Part shown: one piece after another, positions 6,690 through 18,312 of the stretch | How the letters are laid out: every line of letters begins with the position of its first letter | Numbering within the stretch: position 1 is the stretch's first letter | Assembly (NCBI GenBank): GCA_003427395.1 | Contig: BFEA01000055.1 | Location: 1,727,374-1,753,547 of the forward strand | DNA: 26,174 nt | Direction of reading: 5' to 3' | Origin: Chara braunii | Lineage: Eukaryota; Streptophyta; Charophyceae; Charales; Characeae | The notes under the pieces: generated by a model | Database searches by the model: none | What the model saw: the letters and a program-made list of their open reading frames with translations, nothing else | What the model was told of the DNA's origin: nothing | Translations under genes and position numbers: made by a program

Positions 6690-9600
6690 GGGGCGGAGGG
6701 GTCTGATCAAATTGCACAGGTGCCCCCATTCCTTTTTTTTCTTTCCTCTCTGTTTTGGGATAAATTAGTCTGGTCCCATAGTGGCTGGTGTTTAGGATGC
6801 GCCTTAGTGAGCGCAAGAATAACGGTTGACACGACTTTTTCCTTTTTCTTTTGGGAATTGGGCAGGGAACTTCGGCGCGGCCATCACGCAGGAAAACCTC
6901 TTTGGATTTTTGAACGCCGCGTGGGCGATCGGAATTAGGACGCTGATTAGACTAGGATTTTGGGGACATCGTATTTGTTGTTCGTAACTGCACGGTGCTC
7001 CTTACTCGCACGTGTTTTGTTGCTCTCTGTTCTGCACTCTACCCTCAATGCACCTTAATTCTAATCTCAAATGTAATATTTTCTTGTTCCTTCCCTGATG
7101 AGTGTGGGTGTAATTGTAATCTTCTCTATCTTGGCTTCTCTTCGCGCCGAAACATGGGGCTTCTTTCTCTTTGTCCCATTGGCCAAAGCAGTGCATGACT
7201 GGATCAATGTGTGGGGAGTGGCAACGTCCCCCATGCTGCGGCCCAGGCATGCCGACCATAGGAACCTCCTTCTTTCCTCTCTCCCCCTGCCTTCGTGTGA
7301 TCCCGGCTATCTCTCGCAAATACTAAATTTCACAATCGTAAATAAATCGCTCTCTTATCAAATTTGGGAAGGTTAGCGAGGTCAAGAAGATCGGCTAACG
7401 AGTAGGAGCAGGCGAAGAGGTGAGTTCGGAGTTGGGCGATTTGGCGAGCTGGTTGCGAGTATGCGGGGTTGACGTGCGGCCACGACGCACCGTGGAGCAC
7501 GGGCGGACCCGGCGTGCGTGCTCGAACTAACTCTAAGTTGTTGGTAGGTGTGAGGCGACGGACAAACCTGCATCCGAACATGGAGGGGGATGGTGAAGTA
7601 GTGAGAGAGCGTGGGGCACTAGGGTGTGTGGGAATTTCTCTTACGGCCCTCTCGGAATTTTCTGTTTCTGATTTCGTCGTTCCTTTTTTTTGTAATTGCG
7701 GACTGATACCTGATTATGTAAATCCTTTCCTTTCTTTGGAGTGCCCCTCACATTTCTTTCCTTTATGAATGATGTTGGACATGGTGATTGTGGTTTGATC
7801 GTTTCTAATTGATATGTCCACTTCTTGATCATGATTGGAAAGCATGGATGCATGTTTAGCAGCAATTCGCTGAAATCGATGGAAAATGATGAACTTGGGT
7901 CACCTTGGGTTGTCTGGTGAAGGGAACTTATGCGAGCCCCCACATGCGCTATGACCCGCCAACAGCATGGCCCATCACGTATACACGCACTTGTATAACT
8001 CATCCCCGCCTAGCCTCTAAGTACCAATCTGCATGGATCGGAACGGCAGCATCGACATGAACCCTTAGTGTAGAATCCAGTATGATAATTTCCTCTCGAT
8101 CACGATTGCCCCTATCGACCAACGGGCTTGACATGTATCGAAGCCAATGGTGAAAACATCGCCTCGAGATCTGTCCCAGGCACCAGCCCGGTCATGCTAC
8201 GCCGTAAACTCGGGAATCCCCTTCATATGAGCATCTTGCATTTTCGTCCTTAGAACCCTAACGTCGAAGATCCCAGTTGCGAAGGGGGACTCCACCCCCT
8301 TTTCCTAAAATCCTTGGCACACCCCCTTTCTCACAACTTTCGAGCCCCCTCCCACTCTGATCAGGAAGTTGCGTTGAGCGTAAGGTCGGGCGGCACAATA
8401 TTGTGCACACAACCTGCCAGTTGGAATCCATATCAACAATATTGTTGTGACACGATATCGAAGGAAGAGAGCATGTCATTGCGGACGCATCAAAAATATT
8501 GATCGGTGCACTTGCTAACTACCCGATGCCTAAGGGAGAACGTTATCCGGTTGTGCGGGGCATTGAACAGTTTTGTAGCTCTACGCTCAAAGGTTCATCT
8601 TGGTACGGGTTCATGGGCCTCACAAGGCTAAGGGTGATGAGCTGACGACTGACAGAAGATTTTGTCTACCTTGACCAAACAGACTGCCATTCTTCGGATT
8701 TTTGGGCTTGTCTTGTAGGGTACATGTTGTATCGGTGAATCAGTACAAAGGGTGCGGTTGTTAATCTCATTTTGGTGTGGAGTCGGGTAGGAGATTTGCA
8801 TATGGGCTGGTGGGACACAGGGTATATCATTACCTTTCGGCACACCTATAATAAACTTGAAAAAAATAACATTAATTTCATTAGTTGGGTTTAGGATCCC
8901 CGGTCCATCTTGCCATGATCGTGGGCATTTGGTTGGGCAATATACTGCCATCCCACTATTTTGATATACATATTGTCCTCGTGGTTATTATTGCATAGCA
9001 ACAACAAGATTTTTAAGATCTCTCTTTAGATATATCCACAAGTGTGTGACACTCTTAAAAGTTTTCCTGTCGGAGTGACTAAATTGAGAAAAAAAAACTG
9101 GAAAGAGCCAAAAGGGGGGGGTGTCAAGGATTTTTGGAAAATTGAGTGTGGAGACCTAGACAAAATTGAAAGTTACCGATAGTCCCAGATATGGAGCGAC
9201 GCGTAAGAAAAAAGTTATTTCCAACAACCACCCGATCCAAAAAGTATTTTTGAACTTTGTCGCTTATAGAGAGACGTCTTTTCTAGAGACGGAAGGGAGC
9301 AGAAACACACGTAGGGTCTCGGTTTCGAACGAGAGACCGACGGTGTTCTTCGCAGAGATCAAAATTCAAATCAGAGGGTCGTAGTCTCACTGCTTCCTTC
9401 TTGAATTCCTCGTTGTCACGTGTCTGGTAGTTGAATCTTTGCGTTTGGAAGCGCTTCATGCTGCGATAATCGTTGCACAAGTGTGATGCTAGTGGGGAAC
9501 AATTGTCGGCAACAGGATGACAATCAACTCATTGAAAGGAAGTAAAACGGAGTAGGGAGGGAAATGAGTATCAAGGATCACAAAACCGAGTTTACCGTTT

Positions 9601-9800
9601 GTCTGAGGAAAAATGATAAGGGTCGTCAATCTTGGCTATGACTTCTCGTACATCCCACCCATAAACACGTGTATTATCCTCGTTAAATGGGAAAGGTTAT
9701 GGGTGGGAATGCTTGAGGAATTGAGGCCCCGATGGCTCGACTGGTCTTGTCCATATGACCAATACACGCGCATCTACCCTTATGACAGAAAATAAGGCGA
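6690..9800. other. Long interval with no supported gene
   Basis: I looked for conserved protein motifs, tRNA arms, repeats and long frames. Several 60-120-codon ORFs exist on both strands (for example 7330-7581 minus, 7641-8003 minus, 8628-8951 minus and 9166-9384 plus), but they overlap one another and none resembles a known domain. Small structures only: a hairpin GGGGGACTCCACCCCC at 8284-8299 and a GTCTCG...CGAGAGAC hairpin near 9315-9338. It may be unique intergenic DNA or unrecognised decayed repeats. Confidence 0.4.
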
Positions 9801-10109
9801 TCAACCCCCATTAACCTTGGAAATCTGATTCGTTTTTTTCCCGAGGTAATCATGCAATACGATGTGAAACGGTGTTTCTATGAAAAATGAAATATTTTAT
9901 GAAAACTAAACATACCTAAATTATCAATTTCGACAAGAACACGATGAAAAATGAACAGACTAAGAAAATTTTTGATCTATGAAGAACATAATGATAAAAA
10001 GTTTAAGGAACTTCGAACCATATAAAGAACTACTTCTCCATATTGTTGGCATAAAAAATAACATTTAGAATAATACATTAATATCACAAAAGGAAAAGTA
10101 TGTTCCTTA

Positions 10110-10255
10110 GAAGATTTTCAAAACTTCATATGCCGAATAAAAGGATCAGCGTCTCTTACATCTCCAAGTGTTGTTACGCAAGACTTTGAAATTTTCATAT
10201 GTTGGTCAAAAAGTCATTGTCCCTTACATCTCCAACTGTTGTCACTTAAGAAAGA
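10110..10255. repeat. Two-copy ~70-bp tandem repeat in AT-rich DNA
   Basis: TTCATATG..G...AAAA is followed by CTTACATCTCCAA(G/C)TGTTGT at about 10121-10180 and again at about 10191-10250, a spacing of about 70 bp with clear divergence. No function is apparent. Confidence 0.55.
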
Positions 10256-10592
10256 ACCAGGGTGCAATAAAACAAAAAACATTGCATAAAGGAACAATCT
10301 TCTTCAATTCATAGTGAAAGAAACATTTTTCCATCAGAGTTTTGATTTACCTAATTGTCTGAAATTAAATAACATTATCAAATTTTTCAAAACATTGGTA
10401 TCCTTTTGTCCATGATGTGTAGGGTCCTTGTGTTCTGCATGCGCTTTTATTCCATCATATCCCCGCAACAGAAAATGTCGCACATATTTGATTGTCGTAT
10501 GAACAAGTCCATCCACTAATGTTTTCAACATGTTTTTTAATTGCTCTTCAAAATTATGCTCGTCTTCACATGTCCGTTATCCTCATTGGACG

Positions 10593-11125
10593 TGCTTCAA
10601 CATAAAAATTCCCATGAGAAATGAAAGTTGAAAAAACATTCCATAAAAAAAAAAATCTTTCATATTTATAAATTATCATTCCAATGTTTGTCAAATTTTA
10701 AAATTTTCAATTTAATTTGATAATTTCCGTCTAAATATGAGTTTTCCCTTTCAAATACATCTATTTGTCCAAGATTGAATGAAAGTCTGGAAGAGTTTAT
10801 GAAATGTTTTAATTAGACTTTCATTCTACTACAACAAATATCGTCTAATTTAGATTGGATTAACCTATTTATAACCGGAAATCCTTACTTACAATGACAG
10901 TCCAATTAAAATATTTTATGAACTAATCCCGACTTTCATTCCATCTCTAGCATGCAGTTCAAATAAGAAGGGACAGCCCATTCTTGGAAGGAAAGTTTTC
11001 AAGTAAGACGAAAAATTTTAAAATTGGAATGACATTTCTTAAGATGGAATGAAAACTTAGAATTTTAGAATGTAATTTTACTTTATAATGATTATTTAAT
11101 TATGGAAATTTTTTCTGTTGTTGTA
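10593..11125 (+). repeat. ~0.5-kb AT-rich repeat, copy 1
   Basis: It begins CAACATAAAAATTCCCA and runs through diagnostic words GAGTTTTCCCTTTC, TTTCATTCTACTACAACAAA, CATGCAGTTCAAATAAGAAG and ATGATTATTTAATT to TTTTTTCTGTTGTTG. The same order of words occurs in copies 2 and 3 at about 15.2-16.26 kb, in the same orientation, at roughly 80% identity by eye. The repeat is rich in (G)GAATGA(A/C)A words. It is non-coding. It may be a subterminal region or LTR-like part of a larger element, since copies 1 and 2 enclose the DUF7869-like fragment. Confidence 0.8.
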
Positions 11126-12340
11126 TTTGCAGAGTAGTCATTATGAATAAGAAATTACGCTTTCCAACGTCCTTGAATACATGCCGCCATAGAAAATAAT
11201 GTCATAACCTTCCTTCAAATTATTATAGTAGAATTTCAGTGTCGAGCAATACAGTTGTGAGAATGGCACGAGTACCTATTGTGGGTATATTCCCTACCCG
11301 CAACACCGACGACCACAAATGTAGAAAGACTGTTCAGGACAATGCTCCCAATGGTGCAACGCGACGTCCACACAGTGGTCACTGGCTAACTAATGAACCC
11401 TCTGATTTCAAAAGTGAAAAATATTATCTCGATATTATACCACATGTGTCTTCCCCATACGATGTAATGAAACGGTCATCAAGTAGTCACAAATGGACCA
11501 TTTTGCGAAACAACCAAAGACTGTTTAAACAATACTTGAATGAGAGATAATTCATAGATACGTTATAAGAGAACTTAAAATAAACGCTACAAAGGATGAA
11601 ATTCCCTACTTCATGAAAGTCGAACTAACATCAACAAGTTGTGATGACATACCTTACGCTAACGTTATTCACCATCAGGAAGAGCAAGGCATGTCATGAC
11701 TTTTGTTTTGGCTAATTTGAAATGTGCAGTCCATTCTCCAATAATGATATTTTTGTGTCAACCTCCACAAAATATAATTTGCATGATGTCATTGCTCAGA
11801 TGACGTTTTGTCCTTCTTCCATGCCTTATTCCACTCATTCGTATATTGCATAGCGAGATATTTCACAGCAAGTTATGACACTAAATATTCAATGCAAACC
11901 GTCAGTCATTTAACGTCGTTGTCTACAAAAGATATAACTATCCTTATTCACACATGAACACATTTGTCAATATTATATTGTGAAGGATGTAAGAGAACAA
12001 ATTGATTATTTTCCACGCAAGTGATAGGGTTCAACTCCGGTTCGGGACGCTCGTTAGCAGGTATTACAAAAAGTGGTTCTTTGTTCTCATCATTTCCATG
12101 AGGAAAGCAATATCAATGTCCTCTTCCTTTACAATTCCTTCCATTGATGGTCAGAAGTCAGCCTCAAGTACCAACCCTCGACATTCAGACCCTTACTGAT
12201 CTTCAATTATTTATAAAAACTGTTTCCTGTATAAGAGCGCACTCTCCTTCGAAAATTTTACCTCATCCTTCATTCTCACTCACTCGCGTTGCTTGTCCTC
12301 TAACCAATCAACGAATGTTTTCACACCTTCAATAGCTTAA
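11126..12340. other. AT-rich interval without supported features
   Basis: One 103-codon plus-strand ORF (11239-11550) has no recognisable domain or initiation context. The region lies between copies of the AT-rich 0.5-kb repeat and may be interior sequence of the same decayed element. Confidence 0.35.
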
Positions 12341-12446
12341 CCCACCACTTCCTTTCCAAGTTGTAATCTCATTAGGAAAAATGACCTCAATTGCAAAGTT
12401 GGGGGTCCGAACGAGGGTTGGCAAAAACAAAACATTTGGGTCTTCA

Positions 12447-12774
12447 GGGCCCGATCGGAGAAAAAAAAAAAAAAAAAAAAAAAACTGAAGAGTTTAAAGG
12501 AAGGATGTCGAGGAAAGTCACGAAGGAAGTGTGTTGACAGTAATGCCTCTCTCTTATACACATCTAGATGTGTATAAGAGACAGCTGTAGTCCCATTCGG
12601 GAAAATGACGTCAACCGCAAAGTTCGGGGGTCCGGGCGAGGGTTGGCAAAAACAAAACATTTGGGCCTTGTGGGCCCGATCGGAGAAAAAAAAAAAAAAA
12701 AAAAAAAAACTGAAGAGTTTAAAGGAAGGATGTCGAGGAAAGTCACGAAGGAAGTGTGTTGACAGTAATGCCTC
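12447..12774. repeat. 103-bp exact duplication flanking adapter sequence
   Basis: 12447-12549 and 12672-12774 are identical over 103 bp, including an A24 tract of the same length in both copies (12461-12484 and 12686-12709) and the following 65 bp. Upstream of each, the ~80 bp from about 12376 and 12602 are only about 88% identical. The abrupt change from diverged to identical, with the synthetic mosaic ends between the copies, suggests that one exact copy is an assembly product and not a genomic duplication. Confidence 0.85.
12547..12584. other. Tn5/Nextera mosaic-end pair (library adapter contamination)
   Basis: 12566-12584 is AGATGTGTATAAGAGACAG, the exact 19-bp Tn5 mosaic end used in Nextera transposase libraries. 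12547-12565 is its reverse complement with one mismatch (C for G at 12549). Two mosaic ends in this head-to-head order make the circularisation junction of Nextera mate-pair libraries. The sequence is synthetic, so it joins DNA that is not necessarily adjacent in the genome. ORFs crossing it carry the peptides MCIRD and SYTHLDVYKR, a recurrent signature of this contaminant in databases. Confidence 0.97.
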
Positions 12775-12889
12775 CAGGAATGCATCTGCCCATAATCATC
12801 AATAATTTCATTTTTTTTTTTTTTTAAGTTAGTTTTAGTGTCTTGCCAACTAGGCAGGGCGCTTTCCACGGATAACTAACACTTGCAAC

Positions 12890-13215
12890 CAATAAGGTAC
12901 TCACTCAAGATTTTGTACCCATCTGCTATTACATCCATTGACAAAGAGTTGTTGCTGTTTTTTTTTTTTTTTTTTTTCCATACAGTCGTGTTTGTTGAGG
13001 GTTGTAACCCCGTTGGGAGGTTCTCGGAGGGCATATTCTCACTTGTGCCCAATGTTTTATATCCAACTGCTTTCATATCCAAAGAGTTGTTGCGTTTTTT
13101 TTTGCTTTTTTTTTTTTCCATATTGCCTTGTTTTATTGAGGGTAGTTACGCCATTTGGCAGACACTCACGTGTACCCAATGTTTTGTATACAACTAATTT
13201 CACCTCCCTCACGTC
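12890..13215. repeat. ~128-bp tandem repeat with T-run, 2.5 copies
   Basis: The block GT(A/G)CCCA.TG..., then ATATCCAACTGCTTTCATATCC, AAAGAGTTGTTGC, a long T-run, TTCCATA and GTTTRTTGAGGGT recurs with starts near 12916, 13044 and 13171, about 128 bp apart. The T-runs at about 12958-12976 and 13096-13118 are homologous positions in successive units. Downstream, 13218-13270 is T-rich low complexity. ORFs here are driven by the T-runs (poly-Phe) and are not called. Confidence 0.7.
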
Positions 13216-13617
13216 TTTATTTTTTTCGTTTTCTTTTGTGTTTTTTTTTTTTCTCTTCTTTTTTTTTCAACGGGTACCAAAAAAAAAGAATACAATGGGA
13301 CCCAGGCTCCACAAAACTCGGTGCTCAGTGAAATTCAAGGTCGACAAAAATAGGCTTGGAGGTTAGAGGTGGTTTAAACAAAATTGTCATGATTTTGATC
13401 AGGCGAGACAGACAATGGTTGAAATATTCACTGCGGTCTTGCATATCTCTTGTTCGTATCTCTATTAAAACAACAAAACTGACAGAAAACACTCTGGACT
13501 ACTACAATATTTTTTTAATTGTAATACATTATTATCATCCTCCATAAAAACTCTCGATTGATGTAGACAAGTGTGACATGTTAAACTCTTCACTAAATAC
13601 AGTCTTACAACACTTCT

Positions 13618-14046
13618 TCAATATACAATTTCATTCATGAACGTGTATGACGGGCAATCAATTTGCGAACGAACAATAAACTTTAAGAGATCGGAAATAG
13701 TATATGCATCATGCATTTTCAGCTTGCAGGAAAAGTGACTAAAAACGACATCAACATCGGTGTGAGTGTGCCCAAATAGCATGAAGTCGAAGTCAACCTC
13801 TTTGAAGAAACTGAATTTCACCAAAGTTGTGGTCGATGCTAACACATATTTATTATTGTTCTCTCTCCAACAATTATCCGCTTGTATCATAAGCGTTGGA
13901 GGCAAGCCCCTCGATGCCTGAACGGCACGAAGGAATTTCATGATGAACGATACAACAACATTCGAGTCGTGTGGGTAGCGAGGAAACCACGTATGACGTG
14001 AATAGGCGGGGAACGTTCGTACATGATGATCATTGTTAAGTTTGTT
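13618..14046 (-). pseudogene. DUF7869-like transposon-associated domain fragment
   Basis: The frame is open on the minus strand from just after a stop at 14047 down to the stop at 13618, 142 codons, without an obvious start. An internal Met at 13941 gives 107 residues. Numbered from that Met, residues 13-30 read LPPTLMIQADNCWRENNN, 57-60 read GHTH, and 62-70 read DVDVVFSHF, followed by DAYTISDLL. This order (LQ.DN...NKN, then GHTH.D.D..F) is what I know from the DUF7869 domain of large, poorly characterised transposon-associated proteins in plants, oomycetes and cnidarians. Upstream residues FPRYPHDSNVVVSFI also fit the family pattern. The rest of the protein is absent or frameshifted, so I take it as a broken remnant. 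Its catalytic role is not established. Confidence 0.7.
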
Positions 14047-14049
14047 TCA

Positions 14050-15200
14050 ACATTGGGACATTAGCAAATGTTTTCGATATGTTTTCTCAAGTGAGATGTG
14101 GAGTAGAAGTTTTACTCAGGCTTTGATCCATAACTCCCCTGAAGTTGGAGTTGAAGGTCCAAATGTTTGTCACTCAACGAAACAAAATGTTCACACATTC
14201 GTATGTATTTTGCAGTATTGATAGACTCTTTATATTTCACGCACTTCTCACATTTTTCAAAATTTTGATCAATATCATGAAATTTTGCATTTCAAAAGTG
14301 TGTTTTCCACTTGTTATAAAACACTTGGAGAAAAATGACGAAAAAATTGATGTTGTTGAATTGCGTTTTGAACAACTTGTAAATGTTCACCTTTAAAAAA
14401 CAAAATGTATGAGGCAGACAATCTTAAGACCACTTTCGGTTCTCCATTTCTCGTCTTCATGTCGTTAGGCATAGAATCTTTGTTATCACGTATAAATGAT
14501 TTTAGTTTACGATACATTGCTAGAGAGGTGATAGATGTGTGTCTTAGTTCAACGTTGTCAGGTTCTGGTATAACATGATTTTTTGACAAGGTCATCCATT
14601 TGTTTTTAAATGTATTTCTACATACACTTAACGTGAAGGATCATGTATCAATGCACACATTGTTTTCCCCGCAATAGGTTACATAATATCCTTGTTGTTT
14701 TCTATAAATTTAAATCATTTCAAAGTTTTAATCCACCATGCACCTCTGCTTTTGTTGCTTTTGGAGTAATATGCGCTTCAAATAACTTTGATATCATCTA
14801 AGGTCATTTGTGCAAATCAGTCTCGACTACAACAATTTTGCTCATGAACGTTTGCTCACGTTTTCCTTATCAACTTCCGGTTAACGAACTTCAAAGTTTT
14901 GTTTGATCTCGGCATTCTCCTTCGATAATCGTATGAATGTTTTTTTAGTGACAATCTCTGCGGGAACATGTCATCAAAATTTGCACAAGGGTCATTACTG
15001 TCATTATGATTTCAAGGATAATGGTTAGAGTTATTGTTGTCATCATTATATGGATGTATGTCTTTATCGTAAGAACTATCGACACTTGAATCAATTGAAG
15101 CACGTGAGCACCAACCATCCTTCTCCCTTTTTTCAAATGAGTGAAAGACTTCTCTGGCAAGTGGAAAGCCTAGAGAATTGTGAAAAGTGTCATTTTCGAG
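14050..15200. other. AT-rich interval upstream (minus-strand sense) of the DUF7869-like fragment
   Basis: A 93-codon minus-strand ORF (14314-14595) and shorter ones lie here on the same strand as the DUF7869-like fragment. They could be frameshifted pieces of the same protein, but I cannot match them to the family. No repeat was found until about 15207. Confidence 0.3.
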
Positions 15201-15206
15201 ATCTCG

Positions 15207-15835
15207 GACTCAACATAAAAATTCCCACAAGAAATGAGAGTTAAAAAACAATCCTTCATATTTTAAAATTATCGTTCCAAAGTTCTTCCAATTCTAAAAT
15301 TTTCAGTTTTATTCGAAAGAAAAGCTCCCACGAGAAATGAAAGTTGAAATAACATTCCATAAAGAAAAAATCCTTCATATTTATAAATTATCATTCTAAT
15401 GTTCGTCAAATTCTAAAATTTTCAGTTTTATTTGATAAGTTTCTGTCTAGATATGAGTTTTCCCTTCGAACTATATCTATTTGTTCAAGATGGAATGAGA
15501 GTATGGACGAGTTAATGAAATGTTTTAATTAAATTTTCATTCTACTACAACAAATGTCTTCTAATTAAGATTGGATTAATTTATTTATGAGTGAAAATCC
15601 TAACTTAGAAAGACAGTCAAATTCAAATATTTCATGAACTTGTCCAGACTTCCATTTCATCTCTATCATGCAGTACAAATAAGAAGGGATACCTTATTCT
15701 TGGAATGAAAATTTGCAAGTAAGATGAAAAATTCTAAAACTGGAATGACATTTTTGAAGATGAAATGAAAATTTAAAATTTATATTGTAATTTTACTACA
15801 GAATGATTATTTAATTCTATGATTTTTTTCTGTTG
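15207..15835 (+). repeat. ~0.5-kb AT-rich repeat, copy 2 with partial head duplication
   Basis: It starts CAACATAAAAATTCCCA like copy 1. The first ~110 bp (15207-15320) then recur, diverged, at 15320-15430 (CTCCCACGAGAAATGAAAGTTG onward), so the head is present twice. After that it follows copy 1 word for word in order through TTTCATTCTACTACAACAAA, CATGCAGTACAAATAAGAAG and ATGATTATTTAATTCTATG. It directly abuts copy 3. Confidence 0.8.
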
Positions 15836-16258
15836 TTTGATAACTTTCCCTTTAAATATGAGTTTTTCTTCCAAGTACATCGTACGTCTATTTGTTAAAA
15901 ATTGACTAAAAGTCTGGTTTAGTTTATGAAATGTTTTAATTAAATTTTTATTTACTATAAAAAATATCTTCTAATTAAAATTTGATTAACTTATTGATGA
16001 TTGAAACTCCTCATTATAGAATGATTGTCCAATTAAATAAAATTCATGAACTCATCCAAACTTTCATTTCACCTCTAACATGCAGTTCAAACAAAAACTT
16101 GAAATGACAACCCATTTTCTATAGAAAAAAATTCAAGTAAGATGAAATTTTTTAAAAGTGAATGATAGTTTTTAAGATGAAATTCAATTTTTAATTTTAG
16201 AATGAGTATTTATTATAAAATGACTATTTAATTGTAAGAAATTTTTCAGTAAGAGTGA
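15836..16258 (+). repeat. ~0.5-kb AT-rich repeat, copy 3 (most diverged)
   Basis: It begins at the internal point TTTGATAACTTTCCCTTTAAATATGAG, and so lacks the head, then follows the same order: GAAATGTTTTAATTAAATTT, a CTTCTAATTAA word, CATGCAGTTCAAAC, and CTATTTAATTGTAAG. It is in tandem with copy 2. The tandem pair plus the distant copy 1 suggests local amplification of an element end. Confidence 0.75.
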
Positions 16259-16259
16259 A

Positions 16260-17040
16260 ATTTAGGGCACCCATAGAACACAGTTTACATCAGGTGCGGA
16301 CATGTTAGCGTTATCGTCATCAGCTCTATGTACTGCATTAGCAGAATCGGTTGATGTCATCATTCATGGGCGTTAAACGGCGGGGGAACCACTTTGACAA
16401 GTAACTGCATCGAATTTTAATTCTCTTATTCTCTTATGCGCACGCGAGTCGGTTTACAAGTATTGTCATGAACTACATCTTCCGTATGGAGAGAGTACGT
16501 TGCGAGGTCGTGCGTAGTATCCACATGACATTTCTCATCCAGTAATATGTTAGATGTCATGAAGTTCATACTTGCCAGCGATGGATATTCAGCTTGTCGA
16601 TATGAAGTATCGCAAACCATAATGTGTATGCGAGGAGAAACAATCGGGCTAACATTCAAAGCGATCAACATCTTGTTGTGTGAGACGAAAATAGCGAAGG
16701 GTTATTGTTTATCAAGTGCATAACATGGGTAGTGAATGAAGAAATACCAAATGGGAAAAAAAATGATTTAACGAAGACGGAATGCTAAAAAAAACAAAGA
16801 GGACGCAAAATCATGACGATATGTCCGCTGAAATTATAATGATACACCCGTAAGGCCAATATGAGTGCAAAAATGTCAACGTAGACTTTTTATAATAATA
16901 TGTTGAAGGATGTTTTTTTCTAAGAACTTGTTTCTCTATAACCATTTTCGACTTTCAAGAAGCCCATTGCACATCGCTTATTTTTCAGCTTTCGTTTGAT
17001 GGATTCAAGAGACAGTACTTGTATTCTATATGATGACTTA
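16260..17040. other. Interval without supported features
   Basis: This is transitional DNA between the AT-rich block and the palindrome array. An 81-codon minus-strand ORF (16426-16671) has no recognisable domain. Nothing else is seen. Confidence 0.35.
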
Positions 17041-18312
17041 TCGGAAGCACTTTTTATAACAGTCATCCGCAACCGTCATCATCTTGAAGACATTGGATTT
17101 GGAATGCATGTCAGGCATCCTCAACCTTCATCGTGTCGAACACGACGACTTAGGAAGGCTACATCATCCAGTTATTGAGACTTTGCGGCATACACCATTG
17201 GTAGGCTGTCGCGACAATTCGTTGTTGAGAACCTTCTGTATGTGCCAAACAATCGACCGTTTGAAGTCTGGACCTCCAAAAACACTCTTGTAGGGGACAC
17301 GCAACAACTTTCTCGGACGAAGGGTTTTCTTGAAGCAAGTTGCTCTCGAGAACACGGTATAAACACTCTGGTCGATCTGTTAGAAAGCATATAATAGTGT
17401 ATGCACTAATATGTTTTTCGTTGTCGTTTTAGACGGTTAGTCATTTGTTCATCGAGATTAAACGACTTCAATCACAGCTAAGCAACCTTCCAGGTGAGGT
17501 AGTCAACCTTTCATCTGTGTTGAACAGTAAGTGGTGGACGGTCTGAATCAGGAGAAGCACTATTATAGACAACATGCGATAGCTTCCCCAAATGGTGGTT
17601 ATCTCAGAAGGCGGGTGTTCAAGAGTTTCATAATGGTTGTCAACGAGTGCGATGCACCCGAGCGAGGACTGCACTAAGATGTTGTGACGTGTTGTCGTTG
17701 TCGTTGGCTCGACATACGTTTACCGAGATCCCACGCCATCCACCTGTGTTCTTCATTCGTGAGTGTTAGAGATCACTTACAGTTTGTGATCGACAACCTT
17801 CTATATGCGCCAAAGAGTTGGTCGTCCTGGACTACTGTAGAGAGCAGACGATAGATTGATCGGACGGACACTTTTGGAGGTGGCAGTTGTTGTAGAAGAA
17901 CGCATGCCTTGACTGTTCAATGATATTTCATGTACTGTTGTCTTAGACGTCGTGACATCCTTTTGTCGACAACAATTTCATGTCAGTGTCCGGTTTCCAA
18001 TGGAGTGCTGACGGTGGGTCATTGACATGCAAGTTATCGTGTTGGACACGATAACTAACGATGAACGCCGTTCATTCCACATCATTTGTCAGTGCAGTGC
18101 AATCGTAAGTGATCGATGGCCTTATATATATGCCAAACAATCGGTCGTCATCGCCTTGGACGACCAAAAGTATTTTAGAGAACAAACGACAACCTGCCTG
18201 GACGGACGGCGGCTGCTGCAGAGAGTCCATGCCAATTGAGGTTGGGGGGAGTAGTTTCGCAAAAGATGGTCATCGTCCGAAGTGCCTTCATAAGTTGGAG
18301 GACTCCTGCCTC

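Noticed and set aside
9310-9342. tRNA T-arm-like sequence (GGTTTCGAAC in a small hairpin)
   Set aside because: The loop is 8 nt rather than 7, and no matching anticodon, D-arm or acceptor stem is found around it.
12002-12060. GGGTTCAACTCC resembling a tRNA T-arm
   Set aside because: The stem does not pair over five positions, and no other tRNA arms are present.
12452-12460. Illumina TruSeq adapter (GATCGGA...)
   Set aside because: Only GATCGGAG matches. The next bases are an A-run rather than AGAGC, and the word is shared by both diverged copies as natural sequence.
12337-12869. ORFs around 12.3-12.9 kb containing MCIRDS or SYTHLDVYKR
   Set aside because: They are translations of the Nextera mosaic ends, which are synthetic sequence.
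10593-15835. LTR retrotransposon with copies 1 and 2 of the AT-rich repeat as LTRs
   Set aside because: The repeat ends lack TG...CA termini and a primer-binding site, copy 3 is in tandem with copy 2, and no reverse transcriptase, integrase or gag motif lies between.
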